Shown piece by piece: positions 1-7,433 of a stretch of DNA of 61,926 bases (positions are counted from its first letter, which is position 1; the number at the start of each line of letters is the position of its first letter). Both the position numbers and the translations under genes were made by a program. Below the pieces are notes generated by a model. That model had not been told where the DNA came from. It made no database searches and saw only the letters and a list, made by a program, of their open reading frames with translations. Origin of the DNA: Dulcicalothrix desertica PCC 7102 (lineage in GTDB: Bacteria > Cyanobacteriota > Cyanobacteriia > Cyanobacteriales > Nostocaceae); contig NZ_RSCL01000042.1 of NCBI RefSeq assembly GCF_003991905.1, positions 1 to 61,926 of the forward strand, read 5' to 3'.

Positions 1-1
1 A

Positions 2-81
2 GTTGTATTTGAATAGAATCGGCATTACTGTCTGACCGCTATTCCTTGCCCACAGCCCATTTAAGATGCGTTTGCCCTGTT
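2..81. repeat. ~80-bp direct repeat, copy 1
   Basis: This stretch matches 3961-4040 in the same orientation with scattered mismatches. Shared blocks include CTATTCCTT and TTTAAGATGC, followed by TTTGCCCTG. Read on the minus strand, both copies carry the last codons of an ORF (RANAS, then stop) and about 60 bp downstream, and they diverge on the other side. This suggests a 3' end of a mobile gene, but I do not recognise the family. Confidence 0.55.
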
Positions 82-207
82 ACTCCATTTAATTGGTACA
101 TTCAAATTGTCCAATAACTTACCTGCTTTATCTCTGATTGCGTCCTGTTCCCAGCTTAAGCCTAGGCTGTTGACTTTGATGGTTTTTGACCGTTTTTTAT
201 TCACGCT
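61..207 (-). pseudogene. C-terminal remnant of an unrecognised ORF
   Basis: On the minus strand an open frame of 48 codons ends at the TAA at 61-63 and finishes with RANAS. It is bounded upstream by an in-frame stop at 208-210 and has no start codon. It reads like protein (GLSWEQDAIRDKAGKLLDNL) rather than noise. Its end is shared with the repeat copy at 3961-4040, so a degraded transposase or other mobile gene is possible. The function is unknown. Confidence 0.3.
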
Positions 208-554
208 CTAATTGTGCCAATAAATTTATCACTCAAAAGCCTGTTTAGCTTGGGTTTTTGACCAAAGTTGACATCACAGATTTTGCGTGAACTTTTACCC
301 CCTAAAAAGGTACAGAGTCAACACCCTAGCTTAAGCCTCCGAAATTCCGAGTTCGGTCACTCTGGGCAGGTAGAGATTCACTTGTACTCCTCAAGGGTGG
401 GACTTACACCCACATATCAAGAACAGTTATGTATTAGTAAAGTGACTTTATTAATACACCTTAGCCATACTTCGCTATTTAAGGGCGTATCCTGCTAAGA
501 ACGAGCCGCACCCCTGTTAATCTTCCAGGCGCCTGTCCTAAGATATTGTAAAAA
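208..554. other. Intergenic, no convincing gene
   Basis: No open frame here reads like a protein on either strand. One GGCGCC site lies near 528. The stretch may be decayed mobile-element sequence linked to the remnant at 61-207. Confidence 0.4.
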
Positions 555-818
555 ATGGAAATTAATTATCCAACTAATTTAAAAGCTATTAGTATCCATG
601 CACGATTCGCATATGCTATCTGTGTTGGCTTGAAAAAAGAAGAATATAGAACACAACCTACTAAACGTAGAGGTTGGGTGCTGGTACATGCGTCTTTATC
701 AAAAGCCAGTGATGAATATTGTTTTTTGATTGATATAGTCAGGAATGCTAATAATTTTATAGTTGGCAAACTTTTTATAGTCATTCAAGGCGCCGAAATC
801 ATGTATAGTACAAAATAG
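555..818 (+). pseudogene. Truncated ASCH-domain-like ORF
   Basis: The first ~55 residues resemble the start of cyanobacterial ASCH-domain proteins (RNA-binding or nucleotide-modification fold): KAISIHARFAYAI near the start, then EEYRT, then KRRGWVLVHAS followed by SKASDEYC. The family normally continues for another 60-100 residues with the rest of the beta barrel. Here the frame instead runs into a dispersed repeat (739-778, second copy 2551-2590) and stops at 87 residues, so the C-terminal third is repeat-derived. I call it a truncated gene; expression as a short protein cannot be excluded. It is upstream of, and unrelated to, the OCP gene. Confidence 0.5.
739..778. repeat. ~40-bp dispersed repeat, copy 1
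   Basis: It starts TCAGGAATGCTAATAATTT and continues ATAGTTGGCAAACTTT. The second copy is at 2551-2590 in the same orientation with about four mismatches. Copy 1 forms the 3' end of the truncated ASCH ORF. Both copies are followed within ~25 bp by a GGCGCC site. Confidence 0.65.
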
Positions 819-970
819 CTTAACTACCGCACCCTAATTAAACTGATTAATAATCAAAAACTTTCAGTTGGCGCCTATTCTTAAAAACGGCGCCTGTTCT
901 AGTTTTGTGAGATTATGGTAGTAACTTTTGTGTAAACTAAAGTTAATTAGTTTTCTTGGAGTGCAAAGGG

Positions 971-1933
971 ATGTCAATTAGCATCGAATCAGCCCGTCAT
1001 ATTTTCCCTGAAACACTTGCAGCGGATGTAGTTCCAGCGATTGTCGCCCGTTTCAAGCAATTGACAATTGAAGATAGATTGGCATTAATTTGGTTTGCCT
1101 ATTTGGAAATGGGCAAAAAACTCTCAATCGCAACTCCCGATGCAGTGAACATGCAATTTGTGAGTAGCACCCTCAGTCAAATCGAGCGGATGAGTTTTAC
1201 CGAGCAAGAAGAATTAATGCGCGACCTAGCGAGCGGTACGGATCGACCCATTTGTCGCATCTACGCAACCTGGTCGGTAAATATCAAACTCGGCTTCTGG
1301 TTCCAACTAGGGAAGTGGATGGAAGCGGGGATTGTCAGCCCAATACCCCAAGGTTACCAACTTTCAGGCAATGCCCTGGCAGTCTTGCAAGCAATTCGCA
1401 ATGTAGACCCCGGTCAACAAATTACCGTTCTTCGCAATACAGTGGTGGACATGGGCTTTGACGCATCCCAATTAGGTAGTTACAGTCGCGTTGCCGAACC
1501 TGTAGCCCCACCCCAAGAAATATCCTCTTCAAACCGAATTACGGCGATTCCTGGTGTCGAAAACCCGATAATTTTGGAATACATGAACAACATGAACGCC
1601 AATCAATTCGATGCCTTGATTCAAATGTTTGCTCCCGACGGTGGTTTACAACCTCCATTCGAGCGTCCAGTTGTGGGTCGCTCGGAGATTCTCCGCTTTT
1701 TCCGGGAAGACTGCCAGAACTTAAAATTGATGCCAGAACGGGGAGTTACCGAACCTACGGAAGATGGTTATACCCGGATTAAAGTAACTGGCAAAGTGCA
1801 AACTCCTTGGTTTGGACAAGATGTGGGCATGAATATTGCTTGGCGATTTCTGCTCAATCCAGAAAATCAGATTTTCTTTGTGGCAATCGATTTATTGGCT
1901 TCTTCTAAGGAGTTGCTCAACCTAAGTCGTTAA
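971..1933 (+). CDS. ocp: Orange carotenoid protein (OCP)
   Basis: This is a photoactive, water-soluble carotenoid protein. Strong blue-green light makes it bind the phycobilisome core and dissipate excitation as heat. The 320 residues show an all-helical N-terminal carotenoid domain (about 10-165), a linker and a C-terminal NTF2-fold domain (about 195-315). By comparison with Synechocystis OCP recalled from memory, the keto-carotenoid ligands appear as Tyr204 and Trp291, with Tyr44 and Trp110 in the N-terminal half and Arg155 of the interdomain salt bridge. Its usual partner Glu seems to be Asp247 here, a conservative change. The frame could begin at a TTG at 956, but the ATG at 971 gives the family's normal N terminus, with GGAG upstream as ribosome binding site. 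FRP follows 185 bp downstream, fitting an OCP1-type system. Confidence 0.96.
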   Translation: MSISIESARHIFPETLAADVVPAIVARFKQLTIEDRLALIWFAYLEMGKKLSIATPDAVNMQFVSSTLSQIERMSFTEQEELMRDLASGTDRPICRIYATWSVNIKLGFWFQLGKWMEAGIVSPIPQGYQLSGNALAVLQAIRNVDPGQQITVLRNTVVDMGFDASQLGSYSRVAEPVAPPQEISSSNRITAIPGVENPIILEYMNNMNANQFDALIQMFAPDGGLQPPFERPVVGRSEILRFFREDCQNLKLMPERGVTEPTEDGYTRIKVTGKVQTPWFGQDVGMNIAWRFLLNPENQIFFVAIDLLASSKELLNLSR

Positions 1934-2118
1934 GCCCACTATAAACAATTCGCTTTATCCATAATCAAATTGCCTTTCGTTGGAAAGCGGTTATGTAGGC
2001 TTTTGTACGGATTGTACAAATAATTATTTAATTACTGAGAATTTAAACGATTATTGACGCTACCAATTCTCAATGTGAGGATTGTAGGGGAATTAAGTAA
2101 CTTTGTGGTGGTAAGTTT

Positions 2119-2472
2119 ATGGACGTTCGGGAAGTTGAAATTAGTAACGAAGGAATTGAGAACGGTTGGTCTTTGCAGGAGCAGACAACCGCGCATCACT
2201 GTTTTGACCTAGCCTACGAGCGGGAAAGTGCTGGATTGATGCAATCGGTTCGCTCGAGGGCAAACATTATTACTACTATCGATGATATGTGGCATTTACA
2301 CGATTTTTTAAGTGCAAGACGACACGACCTTGATGGTAAATACGATTTTCGCTATCCTTTTTTGATTATGGTGTTTGCCCAATTAGTTAAAGAAGGCTGG
2401 CTGCAACTTCAGGAACTGGAAGGATTGGACTCCTTAAAGCTCGCCAAAATTGGCGCCCTTTCCAAGATGTGA
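2119..2472 (+). CDS. frp: Fluorescence recovery protein (FRP)
   Basis: FRP binds the C-terminal domain of photoactivated OCP, detaches it from the phycobilisome and speeds its return to the inactive orange form. The 117 residues carry the family core between about 52 and 95: IDDMWHLHDFLSARRHDLDG, then KYDFRYP and FAQLVKEGW. Trp58, His61, Asp62 and Arg68 correspond to the functional Trp50, His53, Asp54 and Arg60 of Synechocystis FRP. The N terminus is about eight residues longer than that protein as I recall it. It lies on the same strand 185 bp after OCP, so it may be co-transcribed or have its own promoter. Confidence 0.93.
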   Translation: MDVREVEISNEGIENGWSLQEQTTAHHCFDLAYERESAGLMQSVRSRANIITTIDDMWHLHDFLSARRHDLDGKYDFRYPFLIMVFAQLVKEGWLQLQELEGLDSLKLAKIGALSKM

Positions 2473-3354
2473 AGTAACTTTTGGTCACAGGTCAAATTAA
2501 AGTCTTGCCAGTATCAAAATAGTTTGCAATTGCTTTCATCTATAAAACAATCAGGAATGCCAATAATTTCATAGTTGGCAAACTTTCAATAAGTTACTGC
2601 ATGTCGGCGGCGCCTGTTATTTATGAATATCCAGATATCTATAGTCACATCTAACCATAAGCTTGGATGCGGGAAATCCTGTATCCCAAATTATAGTACT
2701 TTAGTTCGTGCAATATTTTGGGAGTAGAAGTGGAGTAGTAATAATGTTCATAAAAATATTCGCACAATGTTCTAAGGACAACAGGCGCCTTTCCAAATTG
2801 TAATGTATCTAAATAAATGCTGAGGGAGTTCTTGTAGTTTAAGTATTACCCTTAGTTCTGAAATGTAGCAGCGCCTGTATTCGGTACTGATGTATTGCAG
2901 AGTGGGGAATTCGAGATGTATCTATATATAGGCGTCTGTTACTAATTATTCATGTAACGATTAAATTCTTACAAGTAGCTTTGGCAGCGGATGCAGTCAG
3001 AAAATATATGTAACAGTGGCGCCTGCTTTTTGCGTACTTAGATATTTAGATATCTGAGTATTTATAATATTGGCGCCGTATTACATGGAAAGTACTAGAA
3101 TAATTACTCAAGCGCGGAGAATAAGGTAAGAGTTAAATAGGCGCCTGCTTTTCCTGACTGTATCTATAACAAGCGCGTGTTATGGCATTTGTTACAACTC
3201 TCGCTCACATACATCATAAGCCGTGGTTCAAGCTTCTGTTCTGTAACGGCGCCTGTTCCATCAGTTAAATTTAAGTCTTTAATTTTACATACAAAAACTT
3301 GACAGTACAGTAAGCTTCTGTACCAAAGCAAGTATTTATGTATAAATTATGTGT
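2473..3354. repeat. Gene-free stretch with spaced GGCGCC-centred repeats
   Basis: About 880 bp without a credible gene. GGCGCC appears at about 2609, 2784, 3018, 3072, 3140 and 3248, usually followed by TG and a T-rich stretch (GGCGCCTGTT or GGCGCCTGCTTTT). Point-variant copies lie near 2870, 2931 and 3172. Spacing is about 55-175 bp. The motif is too short and irregular for CRISPR. Copy 2 of the 40-bp repeat is at 2551-2590. Confidence 0.6.
2551..2590. repeat. ~40-bp dispersed repeat, copy 2
   Basis: Direct copy of 739-778, starting TCAGGAATGCCAATAATTT and followed by CATAGTTGGCAAACTTT. It lies between FRP and the GGCGCC-rich stretch. Confidence 0.65.
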
Positions 3355-3576
3355 TTAGGTGCTTACTAAATTAGTGTTAGTGGCTTTCACCGCAGATGCA
3401 AATTCATCAAACGATGCTCCATAAAGGTTTAGTAGCTTCTCTGTTTGGAGAATATTAAGTGTTGGAATTGTTCTCCCCTGCTCCCAGTTGCGAACTGTCG
3501 CATATGAGACACCTACATACGCAGCCACTTCCTCAGCCCTCAATCCTGCTTTACGTCTTAATTCTTTTAGAGTCAT
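3355..3576 (-). CDS. Small Xre/HTH_3-type DNA-binding regulator
   Basis: A 73-residue protein made almost entirely of a helix-turn-helix of the Xre/Cro class: LRRKAGLRAEEVAAYVGVS forms the first helices, followed by the recognition segment YATVRNWEQGRTIPTLN. It has no second domain, so it probably acts as a dimeric repressor or antitoxin-like regulator; no toxin gene is evident beside it. The ATG at 3576 is preferred to the in-frame TTG at 3585. It faces away from the ORF starting at 3659, so the ~80 bp between them may hold its own operator. Confidence 0.75.
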   Translation of the reverse strand: MTLKELRRKAGLRAEEVAAYVGVSYATVRNWEQGRTIPTLNILQTEKLLNLYGASFDEFASAVKATNTNLVST

Positions 3577-3658
3577 ATATAACAACTAATAATCTATTTA
3601 TAGTATTGCATTTGTACGAATGGGTTAGTAGTATATAAGCATAAAGGCGAATGTACCA

Positions 3659-3898
3659 ATGCCACTCGGACTTCGCCCTTATGTTAACCAGTTAGTACAG
3701 GTTAAATCTATTATGACCCAAATTATTGTTGACTCTCAAGTACTCATAAAACTTGAGCAGCATGACCATGAGCAATTTGAGCAACTTCCAGACGGGTATG
3801 AGGTTGATTCTGTAGAAAATACAGGCGCCCGTGGCTGGGGCATAGCTACGCCATACCCTTCGCCTTTGTTAAATTTTAGTATTTATGTATTATATTAA
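3659..3898 (+). CDS. Small hypothetical protein
   Basis: An open frame of up to 79 residues; a more natural start may be the ATG at 3713 (MTQIIVDSQVLIKLEQHDHE). The central part (EQLPDGYEVDSVENTGARGW) looks like protein. The C-terminal ATPYPSPLL is encoded by a cyanobacterial-repeat-like stretch (GGGCATAGCTACGCCATACC), so the true C terminus may have been replaced. I do not recognise a family. It is divergent from the Xre gene at 3355-3576. Confidence 0.35.
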   Translation: MPLGLRPYVNQLVQVKSIMTQIIVDSQVLIKLEQHDHEQFEQLPDGYEVDSVENTGARGWGIATPYPSPLLNFSIYVLY

Positions 3899-3960
3899 TC
3901 TTTTTTAAGAAGGAATTAGTTTTATTTTTATATAGTTAAATAGTTGAGCATTGTTTGATA

Positions 3961-4040
3961 GTTGTACTTGGAGAGAGTTGACGCTGTTCTGTAACCCCTA
4001 TTCCTTACCCTAAGCCAATTTAAGATGCATTTGCCCTGCC
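3961..4040. repeat. ~80-bp direct repeat, copy 2
   Basis: Same orientation as 2-81. On the minus strand it contains the codons GRANAS and then the stop at 4020-4022, as in copy 1, but upstream coding similarity is absent. The two copies bracket a 3.9-kb segment carrying OCP and FRP. Confidence 0.55.
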
Positions 4041-4117
4041 GAGAAGTAATAGTGCTTTGAGCAGCAGAAGCTGATTACCTTGTCACCAAGTGCTTCTGCT
4101 AGCTTTGATAAAACCGG

Positions 4118-4357
4118 ATGAATAAAAAATTTGATTGGAACCAATTAGTAATTAGAAGTTTTACGTTGCTGACGATGCCATATATGGAAAAAACAGGTTC
4201 TAACAACCGTATTAAGTCAAGACAAGCAATTATTCGGTACAATGCACTGCTCATTACTGTTTCTAGTCTTGGATTATTTTTAACTGGATGTGGTGGTACA
4301 AACGCTCTTTATCCTGGCGCCTCTAATCAACCAATCTTGAAAAAAGTCTACACATAA
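4118..4357 (+). CDS. Small lipoprotein-like ORF
   Basis: A 79-residue frame with a hydrophobic segment (about 42-57, ALLITVSSLGLFLTGC) ending in the lipobox LTGC at Cys58. The mature part would be only about 22 residues. The N terminus is long for a signal peptide; starting at the ATG at 4184 puts the lipobox cysteine at residue 36, which is more usual. The ORF ends 40 bp before the acylase gene on the same strand. It may be a truncated lipoprotein or a small envelope peptide. Family not recognised. Confidence 0.4.
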   Translation: MNKKFDWNQLVIRSFTLLTMPYMEKTGSNNRIKSRQAIIRYNALLITVSSLGLFLTGCGGTNALYPGASNQPILKKVYT

Positions 4358-4397
4358 ATAATTTTAAAGCAATTCAAAATTATAAGCACTAAACATT

Positions 4398-6521
4398 ATG
4401 TTTACCCATCTAAGATATTCACTGGAGATTTCTAAAAAAAAATTGTTGCCATGTTTACTATTAATTCTCATGATTTTTAGTTTTATTCTGACTTTACTGG
4501 TAGGAAGTTATAATCCTACCTTTGGGTTAAGAACAACTGAAATACTTTGGGATACTTATGGTATTCCCCATGTTTACGGCAAAGATGCACAAAGCGCTTT
4601 TTATGCGTTTGGTTGGGCACAAATGCAAAGTCATGGGAACCTGATTTTACGCCTATACGGACAGGCGCGCGGACGAGCCGGCGAATATTTCGGGGAGAAG
4701 TACTTAAAATCAGATCAATGGGTGAGAACAATGGGTATCCCGGTTCGCGCTCGCTCTTGGTACAACGCACAAAATCCGAAATTTCGTCAGTATCTTGATG
4801 CCTTTGCTGCCGGAATTAATACTTATGCTCAACAACATGCCGATCAGATTGATGAAGAAGCAAAAGCTGTACTACCAATCAATGGGGTGGACTTGCTAGC
4901 TCATACTCAACGTGTACTTAATTTCACTTTTGTAGTAGATCCACGAGACCTTGCTGGTATAAGTGATAAAGCTCCTTCAGTAGGTTCTAACGGCTGGGCA
5001 ATCGCACCAGCACATTCTGCTAGTGGTAACGCGATGCTACTGGCAAACCCACATCTTCCTTGGTCAAATTTATTTCTCTGGTATGAAACCCATCTAACTG
5101 CCCCTGGTATTAATACTTACGGTGCAGCACTTGTTGGTGTTCCTGTTCTAGCTATTGCTTTCAACGATTATTTAGGCTGGACTCACACTGTGAACACACA
5201 CGATGGTTGGGATGCTTACGAACTTACGCTGTCTGACGGAGGCTACCGTTTTGACGGCAAAGTTAAAGCCTTTGAGACAGAAGAACAAATTTTAAAGGTA
5301 AAGCAAAATGATGCCACGCTACGCTCGGAAAAACTTGTCGTAAAGCGCTCAATACACGGACCTGTTATTAAAGGAAAAGATAACAAAACTGTTGCACTCC
5401 GAGTTGTCGGATTAGATCACCCTAATGTACTAGAGCAGTGGTGGGATATGGGGCGTGCTACAAATCTTACCGAGTTTGAGACTGCACTTAAGCGCTTGCA
5501 GTTGCCTATGTTTACAGTATTGTACGCGGATCGAGAAGGGCATATCATGCACTTGTTTAACGGTCTTGTCCCAGTTCACTCTCAAGGCGATTTTGAATAC
5601 TGGTCGGGCATTGTTCCTGGGAATACTTCTACTACTTTATGGACTAAAACTCACCCTTACCATGACCTACCGCGCGTACTCGATCCACCAAGCGGTTGGT
5701 TACAAAATGCAAACGACCCGCCTTGGACAACAACATTTCCACAGGTGCTTAACCCAGATAAATATCCATCTTACATGGCGCCACGCAGTCCTATGTCCTT
5801 CCGGGCACAGCGTTCAGCCAAGATGCTAGCTGAAGATGAACAAATCTCTTTCCAAGAAATGATTAAATATAAGCACTCAACACGCATGGAACTAGCCGAT
5901 CGCCTGCTTGATGAGCTAATTCCCGTTGCACGCGAATCAAATAACTCCTTAGTGCGGCGGGCAGCTGATGTACTGCAAACTTGGGATCGTCAAGCCGATG
6001 CCAATAGCCGTGGCGCCGTACTCTTTTCCTTTTGGGTTAATAAAATCGACTTAGACGAATCATTCGCTATTCCTTGGAACGAGAAATCTCCACTCACCAC
6101 ACCCGATGGTTTAGCAGATCCAAAGAACGCAGTAACTGCCCTTAATGCAGCTGCTACCATTGTAGAAAAATCTTATGGTGCGCTTGATGTACCGTGGGGA
6201 GAGGTCTTCCGGTTGCGCTATCAAAAAATCGATTTACCCGCCAATGGAGGTGATGGAAATCTCGGTATCTTCCGGGTTCTCGATTTTGCACCTACTTCAG
6301 ATGGACGATTTGCCCCCTTAGAAGGCGATAGTTATGTCGCTGCGATTGAATTTTCCAATCCAGTAAAAGCTATGGCACTCACCAGCTATGGCAACGCTAC
6401 TCAACCTAAGTCGCAGCACATAGGTGACCAGTTGAAGTTATTCGCTCGTAAAGAGTTGCGGCAAGTTTTGCGAACCCGACAAGAAATTCAAGCCAATTTG
6501 GTCAAGCGCGAAGTTCTATAA
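4398..6521 (+). CDS. Penicillin-acylase-family Ntn hydrolase, membrane-anchored
   Basis: The 707-residue protein belongs to the penicillin amidase/acyl-homoserine-lactone acylase family, which cleaves amide-linked acyl groups outside the cytoplasm after self-cleavage into two chains. A single hydrophobic N-terminal segment (about 16-36) acts as signal or anchor. The alpha chain begins with TTEILWDTYGIPHVYGKDA. The autoproteolytic Gly-Ser junction is at 196-197 (VGSNGWAIAP), with Ser197 as N-terminal nucleophile, and the beta chain contains NPHLPW and ANDPPW typical of the family. Substrate cannot be read from sequence. Family members include quorum-quenching acylases and PvdQ, which removes the fatty acid from pyoverdine precursors. 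A role in trimming the FAAL-primed lipopeptide encoded from 9.2 kb is possible but unproven, because mobile-element debris lies between. Confidence 0.88.
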   Translation: MFTHLRYSLEISKKKLLPCLLLILMIFSFILTLLVGSYNPTFGLRTTEILWDTYGIPHVYGKDAQSAFYAFGWAQMQSHGNLILRLYGQARGRAGEYFGEKYLKSDQWVRTMGIPVRARSWYNAQNPKFRQYLDAFAAGINTYAQQHADQIDEEAKAVLPINGVDLLAHTQRVLNFTFVVDPRDLAGISDKAPSVGSNGWAIAPAHSASGNAMLLANPHLPWSNLFLWYETHLTAPGINTYGAALVGVPVLAIAFNDYLGWTHTVNTHDGWDAYELTLSDGGYRFDGKVKAFETEEQILKVKQNDATLRSEKLVVKRSIHGPVIKGKDNKTVALRVVGLDHPNVLEQWWDMGRATNLTEFETALKRLQLPMFTVLYADREGHIMHLFNGLVPVHSQGDFEYWSGIVPGNTSTTLWTKTHPYHDLPRVLDPPSGWLQNANDPPWTTTFPQVLNPDKYPSYMAPRSPMSFRAQRSAKMLAEDEQISFQEMIKYKHSTRMELADRLLDELIPVARESNNSLVRRAADVLQTWDRQADANSRGAVLFSFWVNKIDLDESFAIPWNEKSPLTTPDGLADPKNAVTALNAAATIVEKSYGALDVPWGEVFRLRYQKIDLPANGGDGNLGIFRVLDFAPTSDGRFAPLEGDSYVAAIEFSNPVKAMALTSYGNATQPKSQHIGDQLKLFARKELRQVLRTRQEIQANLVKREVL

Positions 6522-6676
6522 CTTTCTGAAAGTGAATATTTTGATTTCACTCATACATATTGATCATATAGAAAGCATTCCAACCAAACACAAAAATAAG
6601 TAGATTAGAACTAAAACAATTGTTATAGTAAATTTGCAAATCTAGTTGCGAGAGCTAATTATGGAATTACAAAAAT

Positions 6677-6865
6677 GTGGTGCAGCGTATAGTAAAGCAA
6701 ATCTACGAATATTTTGATCACAACTACTCTGAGCAGATGGAAAAAAACATCCAACAGTATATTAGAGAAAATCAGCAACACAAACATGGTGTTCATCGCT
6801 ATAGCCTTGAACAATTTGGACTGAATACTGACGATGTTAACGAAAAATTTAAAGATTACTGTTAG
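6677..6865 (+). pseudogene. C-terminal remnant of a sulfotransferase
   Basis: The 62 residues match the C-terminal end of sulfotransferase-family proteins: an IYEYFDHNYS segment, then ENQQHKHGVHRYSLEQFGL and EKFKDYC. The PAPS-binding P-loop and the rest of the domain are absent; nothing upstream to 6522 encodes them. It opens with GTG rather than a clear start. I read it as a deletion remnant between the acylase gene and insertion-sequence debris. Confidence 0.55.
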
Positions 6866-6916
6866 TATTTATGCATATCTTGCTAAATACAGCGAATTTG
6901 TGTATTTGTGGTACAT

Positions 6917-6944
6917 GTAGAGACGCGATAAATCGCGTCTCTAC
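6917..6944. repeat. 28-bp palindrome (GTAGAGACGCGAT arm)
   Basis: Arms GTAGAGACGCGAT and ATCGCGTCTCTAC around a two-base centre form a near-perfect hairpin. Sequences of this form are a common dispersed intergenic repeat in filamentous cyanobacteria. There is no T-run, so a terminator role is not indicated. Confidence 0.7.
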
Positions 6945-7120
6945 GAGGTTTTGGACATGAGTCATTTGCTCACCCAGTCGTCCGCCATACCTGATTGGGG
7001 AGAGGCTGCAAAAAATGCTCTCGAATCTTTTTTCCCTCAACTAGTAGTGTCTCTTCTTTTACTTAGTATTGAGCGTTTGATTCACCTTGCACGTAGTTAT
7101 GGTTTTGACATCAATATTTC

Positions 7121-7149
7121 CAGGTGCAAGATATGAGCCTCCGACTAGC
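7121..7149 (+). repeat. Left inverted repeat around the IS110 remnant
   Basis: It reads CAGGTGCAAGATATGAG and then CCTCCGACTAGC. Its reverse complement matches 9130-9158 with about five differences over 29 bp; the inner 15 bp (TCATATCTTG[C/T]ACCT) differ at one base. Related ATATCTTGCACC motifs occur singly near 51965 and 59323. Confidence 0.5.
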
Positions 7150-7433
7150 GGACTACGCCGCAAGTGATATATGAAAGAAACACAAGGAATACTAAGGAAA
7201 ATTCTAGAGATTGATACTATAATTAGTAGTTACCCTGACAGTCAAAACCGTGTTTACAGTGGTGTTAGTTACGCCCGTATATGAGCCTGGTTCTGAGTGA
7301 AAAAGGTGAATTTATTGGTGAAGTGAGTGTTGAACATCACTATCCCGTGCGCGAAGATTAGATTTGGACACCACACTCAGGTTAGGGTACTTATTTACTG
7401 TTCAGAAATGCGATTGCGATGACGGAGGTCACC

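Larger units (their letters stand above)
6866..7433. other. Intergenic debris before the IS110 remnant
   Basis: It contains a perfect-arm palindrome (6917-6944) and the left inverted repeat (7121-7149). A short frame at 6951-7136 has a hydrophobic stretch but no family resemblance. A 26-codon frame at 7281-7361 (MSLVLSEKGEFIGEVSVEHH at its start) looks like a fragment of a larger unknown protein. No intact gene is supported. Confidence 0.4.

Noticed and set aside
268-498. 76-residue ORF at the left end
   Set aside because: Composition reads as noise, no family resemblance, and it lies in decayed sequence.
956-970. TTG start extending OCP by five residues
   Set aside because: The ATG at 971 gives the family's normal N terminus and has a suitable ribosome binding site overlapping the TTG region.
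2473-3354. CRISPR-like array of GGCGCC repeats
   Set aside because: The shared core is only about 10-13 bp, spacing is irregular and there are no cas genes.
6951-7136. 61-residue ORF with a hydrophobic stretch
   Set aside because: Overlaps the left inverted repeat and has no recognisable family; probably chance.
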